Assembly: GCA_035448065.1 (NCBI GenBank)
Contig: DAOTIG010000096.1
Span: 1-13,606, forward strand
Direction: 5' to 3'
Source of the DNA: Phosphoribacter sp035448065
Lineage (GTDB): Bacteria; Actinomycetota; Actinomycetes; Actinomycetales; Dermatophilaceae
DNA length: 13,606 nt
Shown here piece after piece: positions 7,886 through 13,606 of the stretch. How positions within the stretch are numbered: the stretch's first letter is position 1; every line of letters begins with the position of its first letter. Both the position numbers and the translations under genes were made by a program. The notes beneath the pieces are model-generated. The model had not been told where the DNA came from. It saw only the letters and a program-made list of their open reading frames with translations, and made no database searches.

Positions 7886-8854
7886 ATGAGCACGACCACG
7901 ACCACCTCCGGACGCGGAGACCGCACCTGGCTCGTCGCGGTCGCGGCGTCCCTGTGGGGCATCTCGTCGCTGTGGCGGGGCCCGTTGGCCAAGGAGTACC
8001 CGTCCCTGACGATCGTGTTCTGGGAGCACCTGGTGCTCACCGTGCTCACGCTGTGGTGGCTGGTGCCCGCGGTGCCCCGGGTGGTGCGGGCCTCGACCCG
8101 CACGAAGGTGAGCGTGCTCGTCATCGGCGTCGGCTCCTCGGCCCTGGCCACCGTCATGTTCACCGCGGCCTTCCGCTTCGGTGACCCGGTGACCCCGCAG
8201 GTGCTGCAGAAGCTGCAGCCGCTCATCGCGATCGCCCTGGCGGCGCTGCTCCTCGGCGAGCGGCTGCGACGCAGCTACCTGTGGTTCGTCGTGCCGGCGA
8301 TGGTCGGGGCCTGGCTGCTGGCCTTCGCCGACCCGCTGGGCGTCACGGTCTCGAGCGCCCAGGCGGCGCTGCTCGCGATCGGTGCCGCGGCGCTGTGGGC
8401 GGCCGGCACGGTGCTCGGCCGGGCCGCGAGCGCCGAGCTGACGTTCTCCGACCTCACGGCGCTGCGGTTCGCACTGGGCTTCGTGGCCCTGGCGGTGACC
8501 GCGATGGTGACGGGCACCTCCCTCGCGGTCGGCGGCGACGCCGTCGTGAACATCGTCCTGCTGGCGCTGTTCCCCGGGCTGCTCGCCTTGCTTCTGTACT
8601 ACCGGGCTCTCGGCCACACCCCCGCATCGCGCGCCACCCTCGCCGAGCTCGCCTTCCCGCTGTCCGCGGTGGTGGTCGGGGTGGCTGCGCTCGGCGCCCG
8701 GCCGACCGCCTCGCAGTGGGTCGGGTTCGTCATGGTGCTCGCCTCCGTGGTCGGACTGGCGCTGCACGAACAGCGCAGCCGCAGGCCCTCGGTGGCCGTG
8801 CCCGACGACGCCCGCGAGGCGCTCGGTGCCCACGCGGGTGCCACCACGCCATGA
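7886..8854 (+). CDS. EamA/DMT-family membrane transporter
   Basis: A 322-residue integral membrane protein with about ten hydrophobic segments in two related halves (roughly residues 15-145 and 155-290), the standard drug/metabolite transporter layout. The first half contains the family-typical stretch with PVTPQVLQKLQPLIAIALAA followed by LLLGERL; the second ends with a matching helix pair, then a hydrophilic tail rich in Arg and Asp. A GAGGAG element sits 9 bases before the ATG. The stop overlaps the fgd ATG (ATGA), so translation is coupled. EamA proteins export amino acids, nucleosides, drugs or sugars; the substrate is not predictable. Lying between an LLM enzyme and Fgd, it may move a substrate or product of the pathway, but that is inference. 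Confidence 0.9.
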   Translation: MSTTTTTSGRGDRTWLVAVAASLWGISSLWRGPLAKEYPSLTIVFWEHLVLTVLTLWWLVPAVPRVVRASTRTKVSVLVIGVGSSALATVMFTAAFRFGDPVTPQVLQKLQPLIAIALAALLLGERLRRSYLWFVVPAMVGAWLLAFADPLGVTVSSAQAALLAIGAAALWAAGTVLGRAASAELTFSDLTALRFALGFVALAVTAMVTGTSLAVGGDAVVNIVLLALFPGLLALLLYYRALGHTPASRATLAELAFPLSAVVVGVAALGARPTASQWVGFVMVLASVVGLALHEQRSRRPSVAVPDDAREALGAHAGATTP

Positions 8855-9921
8855 CGAAGCCGGACGGTCCGCGGGTCGGGTACAAGGCGTCGGCGGAGCA
8901 GTTCGCGCCCGGGGAACTCGCGTCCTACGCGGTGCTCGCGGAGGAGCTCGGGCTGGACTCGGTCACCATCTCGGACCACTTCCAGCCCTGGCGGCTCGAG
9001 GGTGGGCACGCCCCCAACTCGCTGGCGTGGATGTCGTGGGTGCTGGCGCGCACCGAGCGGGTGCTCGTGGGCACCTCGGTGATGACGCCGACCTTCCGCT
9101 ACAACCCGGCGGTCGTGGCGCAGACCTTCGCGACGATGGCGTGCCTCGCGCCGGGTCGGGTGATGCTCGGGGTCGGCACGGGCGAGGCGCTGAACGAGGT
9201 GGCGGTCGGGTCGGTCGGCGAGGGCCAGTGGCCGGAGTTCAAGGAGCGGTTCGGGCGGCTGCGCGAGGCGGTGCGGCTGATGCGTGAGCTGTGGACGCAG
9301 GACCGGGTGACCTTCGAGGGCGAGTTCTACCGCACCGAGGACGCCGCGGTCTACGACCGGCCGGACGAGCCGGTGCCGGTGTACGTGGCGGCGGGCGGCC
9401 CCGTGGTGGCGCGCTATGCCGGGCGGGTGGCCGACGGGTTCATCTGCACGTCGGGCAAGGGGCGCGAGCTCTACGCCGACCAGCTGGTCCCCGCGGTGGA
9501 CGAGGGGCTCGACAAGGCGGGCCGCGCGCACGACGACATCGACCGGATGATCGAGGTCAAGGTGTCGTGGGACCCCGATCCCGAGCGGGCGCTGGAGAAC
9601 ACCCGGTTCTGGGCGCCGCTGTCGCTGACGGCCGAGCAGAAGCACTCGATCCACAGCCCCGCCGAGATGGAGCGGGCGGCCGACGAGCTGCCGATCGAGC
9701 AGGTGGCCGGGCGCTGGGTGGTGGCCTCCGACCCGCAGGACATCGTCGACGCCCTGAAGGAGTACACCGACCTCGGGTTCGACCACCTGGTCGTGCACGG
9801 GCCGGGCCACGACCAGGAACGCTTCCTGTCCACCTTCGCCGACCAGGTGCTCCCCGGCCTGCGCGAGCTAGTCCCTGCCACCCGAGGGCCCGGCGTCGTC
9901 GCCGCCCGCCAAGGAGTCTGA
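8851..9921 (+). CDS. fgd: F420-dependent glucose-6-phosphate dehydrogenase
   Basis: A 356-residue enzyme that oxidises glucose 6-phosphate to 6-phosphogluconolactone and reduces F420 to F420H2, the main source of reduced F420 in mycobacteria. Identity is clear from long agreement with mycobacterial FGD1: YKASAEQFAP at residues 11-20, SDHFQPW at 41-47, GGHAP, TPTFRYNPA, GVGTGEALNE at 107-116, and ARYAGRVADGFICTSGKG. The residues matching the FGD1 active site (D39, H40, W44, E109) are present here as D42, H43, W47 and E112. The C-terminus runs about 15-20 residues past the usual end. Translation is coupled to the upstream transporter gene by an ATGA overlap. It is the last gene of the run and the last well-preserved metabolic gene before the degraded region. 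Confidence 0.95.
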   Translation: MTKPDGPRVGYKASAEQFAPGELASYAVLAEELGLDSVTISDHFQPWRLEGGHAPNSLAWMSWVLARTERVLVGTSVMTPTFRYNPAVVAQTFATMACLAPGRVMLGVGTGEALNEVAVGSVGEGQWPEFKERFGRLREAVRLMRELWTQDRVTFEGEFYRTEDAAVYDRPDEPVPVYVAAGGPVVARYAGRVADGFICTSGKGRELYADQLVPAVDEGLDKAGRAHDDIDRMIEVKVSWDPDPERALENTRFWAPLSLTAEQKHSIHSPAEMERAADELPIEQVAGRWVVASDPQDIVDALKEYTDLGFDHLVVHGPGHDQERFLSTFADQVLPGLRELVPATRGPGVVAARQGV

Positions 9922-10092
9922 GAAACCTGTAGGCGGCTGCCAGGCACGGGGCGGCAAACCTCAGGCGTGCGGTGACGACACGGCCAACACGCCCCGAAAC
10001 CATGGCCTGTTCAATCCTCAGTTCAGGCTGCCCACTCGAGTCCGAGAAGCGGGGGCACCACCAGCTGCCCGGCGACATGGGACCAGGCTGTT

Positions 10093-10475
10093 CAGCGCCC
10101 GGGCGAGATCGCGTTCTGGACCAGCGACACCGGCGTGGACGATGAGAACCCGTCGAGCTCGACGAGTTGGATCGCATTCTCATCGATCCCCTTCCTCCGT
10201 ACGTCTGGTGCCAGGACGTGGCCGACTTCGCGGACGGCATCAGTGACAGGGCCGCCGAAGAGGGCCCTGCACCGCGCTCTGCAGGGCAAGGGCGCGTTCC
10301 GGCGTTTCAAGCACGAGCTTTACCAGCGCCATCCCGACCTGATCTCCCCGTGGCACGGCTTCAGGATGCCCGGGCGCACGGCCGAGCCGTGAACTGGCTT
10401 GCTGAGGAGGGGCTGATCGACGACAGCGCTGTTCAGGAGTTCGAGCGAGCGCACCCAGAACCCGAGCTGCCGTAA
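10093..10475 (+). pseudogene. Frameshifted remnant of a UPF0158-family protein gene
   Basis: Pieces in two alternating frames join into one UPF0158-like protein. GEIAFWTSDTGVDDENP is read from about 10102-10150. ELDELDRILIDPLPPYVW and DVADFADGISD follow in the second frame from 10155. ALHRALQGKGAFRRFKHELY and the segment to HGFR return to the first frame (about 10258-10365). DARAHGRAVNWLAEEGLIDD then runs to the TAA at 10473 in the second frame. At least three frameshifts are therefore needed. The order and spacing match the family, whose biochemical role is unknown. The N-terminal 40 or so residues are not recognisable; 9922-10092 holds nothing else I can support. Decay fits the edge of an old island. 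The family name is from memory of the consensus, not a search. Confidence 0.65.
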
Positions 10476-10555
10476 CGACATGAAGGCTGCCCGGCTGCGC
10501 CCTCGCTCGCCGGTCGACCTGCGTCGTCCACGTCGGTGTGGATGACGGGCGCGTG

Positions 10556-10590
10556 TTGCCGCCGCCATAGGTGTCAACTACAGTTAACAC
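10556..10590 (+). promoter_or_regulatory. Leaderless toxin-antitoxin promoter with overlapping palindromic operator
   Basis: TTGCCG at 10556-10561, a 17-base spacer and TACAGT at 10579-10584 put the transcription start on the A of the ATG at 10591, 7 bases past the -10 box, with no ribosome-binding site. The last 20 bases (10571-10590) form an imperfect palindrome, GTGT-N-AACT pairing with AGTT-N-ACAC, that covers the -10 box and touches the start codon. This is the expected place for the antitoxin to repress its own operon. Confidence 0.65.
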
Positions 10591-10896
10591 ATGGCCGAGG
10601 TCATCCGATCCGGAACCTTCGACCGATGGCTCAGAAAACTGAAGGACCCCCGCGCCCGGGCACGGGTACTGGTCCGGATCAACCGACTTGCGGCCGGCAA
10701 CCCCGGAGACGTCAAACCCGTCGGCCGCGGCGTCTCCGAACTGCGGATCAGCTACGGCCCCGGCTACCGCATCTACTACCTCCAGGATGGCGACCGGGTC
10801 ATCCTGCTGCTCACCGGCGGTGACAAGTCCAGCCAGGACGCCGACATCCGAGCCGCGCACCAGATCGCCGACGAGTGGAGAGGAAGCCGACCATGA
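10591..10896 (+). CDS. RelE/HigB-like type II toxin
   Basis: A 101-residue protein of the RelE/ParE superfamily, in the subgroup often called putative addiction module killer protein. Members are ribosome-dependent mRNA interferases or relatives. The N-terminal helices carry FDRWLRKLKDPRARARVLVRI, followed by the strands ELRISYGPGYRIYYLQDGDR and ILLLTGGDKSSQDADI, which are hallmarks of the subgroup. The toxin comes before the antitoxin, the order of HigBA-type modules. The ATG directly follows a promoter with no leader, so translation should start from a leaderless mRNA. Its stop overlaps the antitoxin ATG (ATGA). It looks intact, unlike the genes on either side. The mRNA target is not predictable. 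Confidence 0.9.
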   Translation: MAEVIRSGTFDRWLRKLKDPRARARVLVRINRLAAGNPGDVKPVGRGVSELRISYGPGYRIYYLQDGDRVILLLTGGDKSSQDADIRAAHQIADEWRGSRP

Positions 10897-11189
10897 GCAA
10901 CGAGACGTTCGCCCCCTTCGACAGCGCCGACTACCTGAACAGCTTCGAGGACGTCACCGCCTACCTCGAGGCCGTCCTCGACGACGCCGACGACGACCCC
11001 AGCGTCATCGCCGCCGCCCTCGGCGCGATCGCCCGATCCCGCAACTTCAGCCAGATCGCTCGCGAGGCGGGGATGAGTCGCGAAGGCCTGTACAAGGCCC
11101 TCTCCGCGGACGGCAACCCCTCTCTGGCTACGGTCCTGAAAGTCGCCCACGCACTCGGGCTACGGCTGCACTTCGAAGCCACCGCCTGA
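10893..11189 (+). CDS. HigA-like antitoxin with helix-turn-helix
   Basis: A 98-residue antitoxin, partner of the upstream RelE/HigB-like protein. The N-terminal part is acidic (FDSADYLNSFEDV, DDADDDPS) and probably wraps the toxin. The C-terminal half is a Cro/C1-type helix-turn-helix with the subgroup signature NFSQIAREAGMSREGLYKAL, then GNPSLATVLKVAHALGLRL. The ATG at 10893 overlaps the toxin stop and has a purine-rich GGAGAGGAAG element at 10877-10886, giving it its own ribosome-binding site and probably a higher translation rate than the leaderless toxin. It likely binds the palindrome at 10571-10590. Such modules stabilise mobile elements, which suits this position. Confidence 0.9.
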   Translation: MSNETFAPFDSADYLNSFEDVTAYLEAVLDDADDDPSVIAAALGAIARSRNFSQIAREAGMSREGLYKALSADGNPSLATVLKVAHALGLRLHFEATA

Positions 11190-11339
11190 CGCCGCCACGG
11201 CCACATTCGAGGCCAGGACTAGGTGCCCGAGCTGTCAGTGGTGGTCGACGGTCTCGACGTCCTCCGGCCGCGGCTGGCCACTGAAATGAACCCGCCACTG
11301 GTGGTCGCCGAGGGGCCTCGCCGACGGATAGTAGCGGCG

Positions 11340-11690
11340 CTACTCCCAGGGTTCGAACCGCCCCCGCCACCGCACCCGCTCGGCCAGCGCGTCGCTGACC
11401 ATGTCGAGCGCGGCAGCGACGCCGTCGAGGTCGTGGTCGGCGACCACGGCGGGTCCCTGCCCGAGGTGACGCGCGAGCAGACCCAGGTGCTCGACCCAGC
11501 CGGCCGCGTCCCCGGGGACCACGAGCACCTGCCGGTCGACCACACGCACCGCGGCGCTGCCCAAGGCCGCGGCCCGGGATGCCTCCCACGCGCGTTGCCG
11601 ACGCGACGCCGAGCACCACTTCGGAACCGGCCCCCGCAGTCGGCGAGGACCGACCCGGGGGAGGAGCCATGACCGATCGATCAGACACAC
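11340..11690 (-). CDS. Small zinc-ribbon-like protein of unknown function, divergent paralogue of the next gene
   Basis: From a GTG at 11690 this reads 116 residues. I do not recognise the family. PVPKWCSASRRQRAWEASRA closely matches PKWCSPACRHRAWEQRRA of the rightward neighbour, and the C-terminal half shares its pattern (a VLVVPGDAAGWVEHLGLLAR stretch, then a DHDLDGVAAALDMV helix). The second cysteine pair is damaged: the position matching the last Cys is Arg. A CRVC pair sits just upstream in the same frame around the GTG, so the true start could be further upstream, inside the antisense of the neighbour. The 5' ends overlap head to head. It may be a decayed gene. The 150 bases between the antitoxin and this gene's stop hold short inverted repeats around CCACTG and nothing else clear. 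Confidence 0.5.
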   Translation of the reverse strand: MCLIDRSWLLPRVGPRRLRGPVPKWCSASRRQRAWEASRAAALGSAAVRVVDRQVLVVPGDAAGWVEHLGLLARHLGQGPAVVADHDLDGVAAALDMVSDALAERVRWRGRFEPWE

Positions 11691-12132
11691 CCGACACGGG
11701 GCGGGCCGGCCCCCGGAGACGGTCGTCCCCCCGCGCCCCGGGACAGGTCGTCGCCTGCGGCTGGTGCGGAACGTGCTCGTCCCGCCACGAGGGCGGGTAC
11801 CGAAATGGTGCTCACCCGCGTGCCGCCACCGAGCCTGGGAGCAGCGCCGCGCGGCCGACAGCGGCCTCGCCGCGGTCGAGGTCAAGGACCGCGCCATCGA
11901 GACCGTCAAGACGGTCACCGTGGTGCAGCACCACACCACGGAAGTCCCGGTCCCCGTCCTCCCCGGAAACGTCGCCGAGTTCGTCGAGGTCCTGGCCGAC
12001 CTCACCCGCCGCCTCGACACCGGGCGCATCTACGACCGCGACCTGCCCGGGCTCACCCCCGCGGTAGCCGAGCTGGTCGCAGCCCTGGACCGCCGCACAA
12101 CCAGGCAGTGGCGACCGCCGTGGGAACGCTGA
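11669..12132 (+). pseudogene. Zinc-ribbon-like small protein gene broken by one frameshift
   Basis: The gene begins at the ATG at 11669, right after the purine-rich GGGGGAGGAG (11657-11666), and reads to ACGWCG, giving C30 and C33 of a CxxC. The rest of the protein continues in another frame from about 11770: NVLVPPRGRVPKWCSPACRH supplies C-x3-C, then RAWEQRRAADSG, a valine-rich stretch, and the helix EFVEVLADLTRRL, ending at 12132. A single missing base between 11768 and 11770 restores about 154 residues. The CxxC and CxxxC spacing suggests one zinc-binding ribbon. The family is unknown to me; similar short proteins occur beside actinobacterial integrases. A shorter product starting at the GTG at 11764 would lack the first cysteine pair. 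A sequencing error is possible. Confidence 0.6.
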
Positions 12133-12140
12133 CGGCAGGT

Positions 12141-12168
12141 CCGGGACGTCCCCAGACGCAGGTCCCGG
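12141..12168. terminator. Candidate hairpin between convergent genes
   Basis: CCGGGAC at 12141-12147 pairs with GTCCCGG at 12162-12168 around a 14-base loop. GGGACGTCCC at 12143-12152 is itself a palindrome that could compete. It lies in the 40-base gap between two converging reading frames, where a bidirectional terminator is expected, but there is no T-tract on either side. Confidence 0.35.
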
Positions 12169-12172
12169 TAAC

Positions 12173-13296
12173 TCAGGAAGTGCCCAGATGCTCCGGAAGG
12201 GAGGAGACGGTGTCAGCTCGCGCGGCCTTCTCGATCGTCTCCTGGAGCCGGTCGGCGATCACGCGGTCACGCTCGGCGGTCTCGCCCTGGTAGTACAGAG
12301 CCATCGCCGGGGTGGCGTGCCCGAGGCGGTTCTGCATCTCGCGGACGGTGGCGCCCGCCTGGGCGCCGAGGGTGGCAGCGGTTCGCCGCAGGTCGTGCCA
12401 GTTGAGGGTGGGCTTGCCGATGGCCTCGCGTGCGCGGGTGAAGCCGAACGCCTCCTTGCGGTAGGTCCGGCCGTTGCGGTGCTCCACACGCGTGCGTCGA
12501 CGACGAGCTGAGGCATGGCCACGGTTCGGCTGCCGGCGGCGGTCTTCGGGGCGCCAACGGTCTTCTCGCGTCCGTCCTTGGTGGCGGTTCGGGTGACGTG
12601 GACGAGCCCGCGGTCGAGGTCGAGGTCCCGGCGCCGCAGGGCGACGGCCTCGCCGAACCTCAGGCCGCAGAGCCCGCACAGCAGCGTGAGGGCCCGGTGG
12701 TGTTCGGGCATGGCCTCGGCCAGGGCGAGGAGCTCGGGCAGCGTCAGCACCTTGGGCTCTCGTCGGACCTTGGACTTGCCGCCACCCCTGACCCGGCAGG
12801 GGGTCCTCACGATCAGCTCGTCCTCGGCTGCCTGACCCATGACGGCCGTCAGGACGGCGTAGGCGTGAGCCCGGGCGGTCTGTGTCTGTTCGCCGTAGGA
12901 GGCGAACCACGCCCGGACATCGTTGACGGTGATCTCGTCGATGGGGGAGTCGCCGAACCACGGCACGAGGTGCCGGTCGAGGGCGGTCTGGTAGCTGCGC
13001 CGCGTGCTGGGTCTCAGGTCGTGCCGGCCCTCGAGCCAGTCCTGGGCATAGCGCCCGAAGACGCGGGAGCGCCGGGCGGCCTCGGCCCGTTGCGCCACCT
13101 CGGCGCGGACCTTCGGGGGAGTCCACCGCACGGAGGAGATCAGGCGGCGCTCGTCGACGAGCCACGCCTCGGCGTCCCCGCTCGTCTCGAAGGTCCACGG
13201 GGCGCTGTGCAGGGCACCGTCGGGGCCGGTGTAGCGAGCCCGATAGCGCGTGCTCGGGAGCCGGGAGACCTGCCCGAAGGTGCGCTTGGCGCACAT
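12173..13296 (-). pseudogene. int: Tyrosine recombinase/integrase, split by a frameshift with a short internal loss
   Basis: The ATG at 13296 has a GAGGAG site at 13307-13312. The N-terminal frame encodes an arm-binding domain (about 1-60, RYRARYTGPDGALHSAPWTF), a core-binding domain (about 75-155) and the start of the catalytic domain with R213 in CGLRFGEAVALRR and a Lys in GAPKTAAGSRTVAMPQL. Near 12485-12490 the reading passes to another frame, which supplies HRNGRTYRKEAF, the HxxR motif in NWHDLRRTAATLG (12386-12397), LGHATPAMALYYQ with the catalytic Tyr around 12290-12295, and the end at 12173. The R-to-HxxR distance is about 88 residues, shorter than usual, so roughly 20 residues seem lost along with the frame. 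All six catalytic-type residues survive, but in two frames. It surely once moved the element whose ends flank it. Confidence 0.87.
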
Positions 13297-13312
13297 GCCG
13301 CGAAGGCTCCTC

Positions 13313-13344
13313 GTGTCGGATACGTGTCGGATACGTGTCGGATG
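13313..13344 (+). repeat. Right arm-type repeats (three GTGTCGGAT units)
   Basis: Three tandem units start at 13313, 13324 and 13335 with an exact 11-base period; the last two plus G (13324-13344) equal the 21-base block at 127-147. They begin one base upstream of the integrase ribosome-binding site and lie about 130 bases inside attR, the expected place for integrase arm sites that also overlap the int promoter. Confidence 0.6.
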
Positions 13345-13445
13345 AGGGTACCGACGTGTCCACTCACGTCCACTCCTATCCTGGGGTGCTGTCGATCGTA
13401 TCCGCAGGCCAGAGGCGTATGTGTGCTGGTGGGGACGGGCAAGTC

Positions 13446-13455
13446 AATCCGACAC
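13446..13455 (-). repeat. Inverted single arm-type unit near attR
   Basis: AATCCGACAC here is the reverse complement of GTGTCGGATT, so one more unit of the arm repeat lies in opposite orientation 20 bases from the attR core. A chance match of 9-10 bases is possible; the position supports a role in integrase binding. Confidence 0.4.
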
Positions 13456-13474
13456 GGATCGTGGGGTGGGATGT

Positions 13475-13496
13475 TTCGAGTCCCTCCACATCCACC
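13475..13496 (+). repeat. attR core: duplicated tRNA-Val 3' end
   Basis: This copy matches 44-65 at 21 of 22 positions. There is no D-arm or anticodon arm before it, so it is not a tRNA gene. It continues AACC, so the ACCA end of a tRNA with encoded CCA is present here (13494-13497) but not at attL. That suggests this side keeps the original chromosomal 3' end of the tRNA gene. Confidence 0.75.
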
Positions 13497-13551
13497 AACC
13501 AGCCGGCACGACTCCGTCGTCGCCGGGTGTTGTCGTCTGTGCTGGGGCCCA

Positions 13552-13570
13552 CCTCCACATCCACCAACCA
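13552..13570 (+). repeat. Second partial copy of the attR sequence
   Basis: CCTCCACATCCACCAACCA is identical to 13483-13501. It carries the tRNA acceptor 3' strand, the ACCA and three following bases, 69 bases beyond the attR copy. It looks like a scar from a second integration or excision at the same tRNA. I see no gene between 13497 and the window end. Confidence 0.55.
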
Positions 13571-13606
13571 CCCGAAATGCACCAGAGTGTCGTCCGTGAC
13601 CGCTGA

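Larger units (their letters stand above)
44..13496. mobile_element. Putative tRNA-Val-integrated genomic island (attL to attR), probably immobile
   Basis: The segment is bounded by a 22-base near-perfect repeat of the tRNA-Val 3' end (44-65 and 13475-13496, one mismatch). It carries a tyrosine recombinase gene next to the right boundary and has matching arm-type repeats just inside both ends. This is the classic layout of an actinobacterial integrative element in a tRNA gene. Cargo includes F420-related metabolic genes (481-9921), a toxin-antitoxin pair and small zinc-ribbon-like genes. No replication, conjugation or phage structural gene is visible, so it is either a degraded element or a non-autonomous island. 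The alternative is that host DNA lies between scars of two related elements that used the same site. The boundaries are seen; the unity of the island is inferred. Confidence 0.6.

Noticed and set aside
6788..8833. Long minus-strand open frame (681 residues) opposite the LLM and EamA genes
   Set aside because: It is rich in His, Gly, Arg and Glu with no fold or motif, and lies antisense to two well-identified genes. High GC leaves antisense frames open.
12480..12495. Programmed ribosomal frameshifting in the integrase
   Set aside because: No slippery heptamer or downstream pseudoknot is evident, and the junction also seems to lack about 20 residues, which fits a deletion better.
13313..13344. 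A CRISPR-like array
   Set aside because: The units are contiguous with an 11-base period and have no spacers; no cas gene is present.
12598..13599. Plus-strand open frame (333 residues) over the integrase and attR
   Set aside because: It runs antisense through the integrase and across the att region, and has no protein-like motif.

Overview
The window looks like the chromosome of a GC-rich actinomycete (Actinomycetota). Nearly every gene is high in GC, and several proteins depend on cofactor F420, including an unmistakable F420-dependent glucose-6-phosphate dehydrogenase (Fgd) and an FbiD/CofC-type guanylyltransferase. The species cannot be named from the sequence alone.

Layout. Bases 1-65 are the 3' part of a tRNA-Val(CAC) gene. 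Its last 22 bases recur with one mismatch at 13475-13496, just outside a tyrosine-recombinase gene at 12173-13296. Both ends also share a perfect 21-base direct repeat built from the unit GTGTCGGATAC (127-147 and 13324-13344), which looks like integrase arm-binding sites. The simplest reading is that about 13.4 kb (66 to about 13496) is an integrated element in tRNA-Val, with attL on the left and attR on the right. The integrase is split by a frameshift and seems to lack about 20 residues, so the element is probably immobile.

The left three quarters (481-9921) hold well-preserved metabolic genes. These are a leftward luciferase-like monooxygenase (LLM) gene; a rightward, translationally coupled set of response regulator, soluble GAF-PAS histidine kinase and FbiD; a convergent F420-binding PPOX protein; an acyl-CoA synthetase; and a rightward run of a second LLM oxidoreductase, an EamA transporter and Fgd. 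Together they cover F420 synthesis (FbiD), F420 reduction (Fgd) and likely F420H2 consumers (two LLM proteins and the PPOX protein), plus an acyl-activating enzyme and a possible exporter. That suggests a small F420-driven metabolic module.

The right quarter (9922-13606) is typical mobile-element territory. It holds a multiply frameshifted UPF0158 pseudogene, an intact HigBA/RelE-like toxin-antitoxin pair with a well-formed leaderless promoter, two divergent paralogues of an unrecognised small zinc-ribbon-like protein (one frameshifted), the broken integrase and the attR region. A further partial copy of the tRNA end lies at 13552-13570, which suggests more than one integration event here.

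Whether the F420 genes are true cargo or host DNA trapped between two integration scars cannot be decided from this sequence alone.
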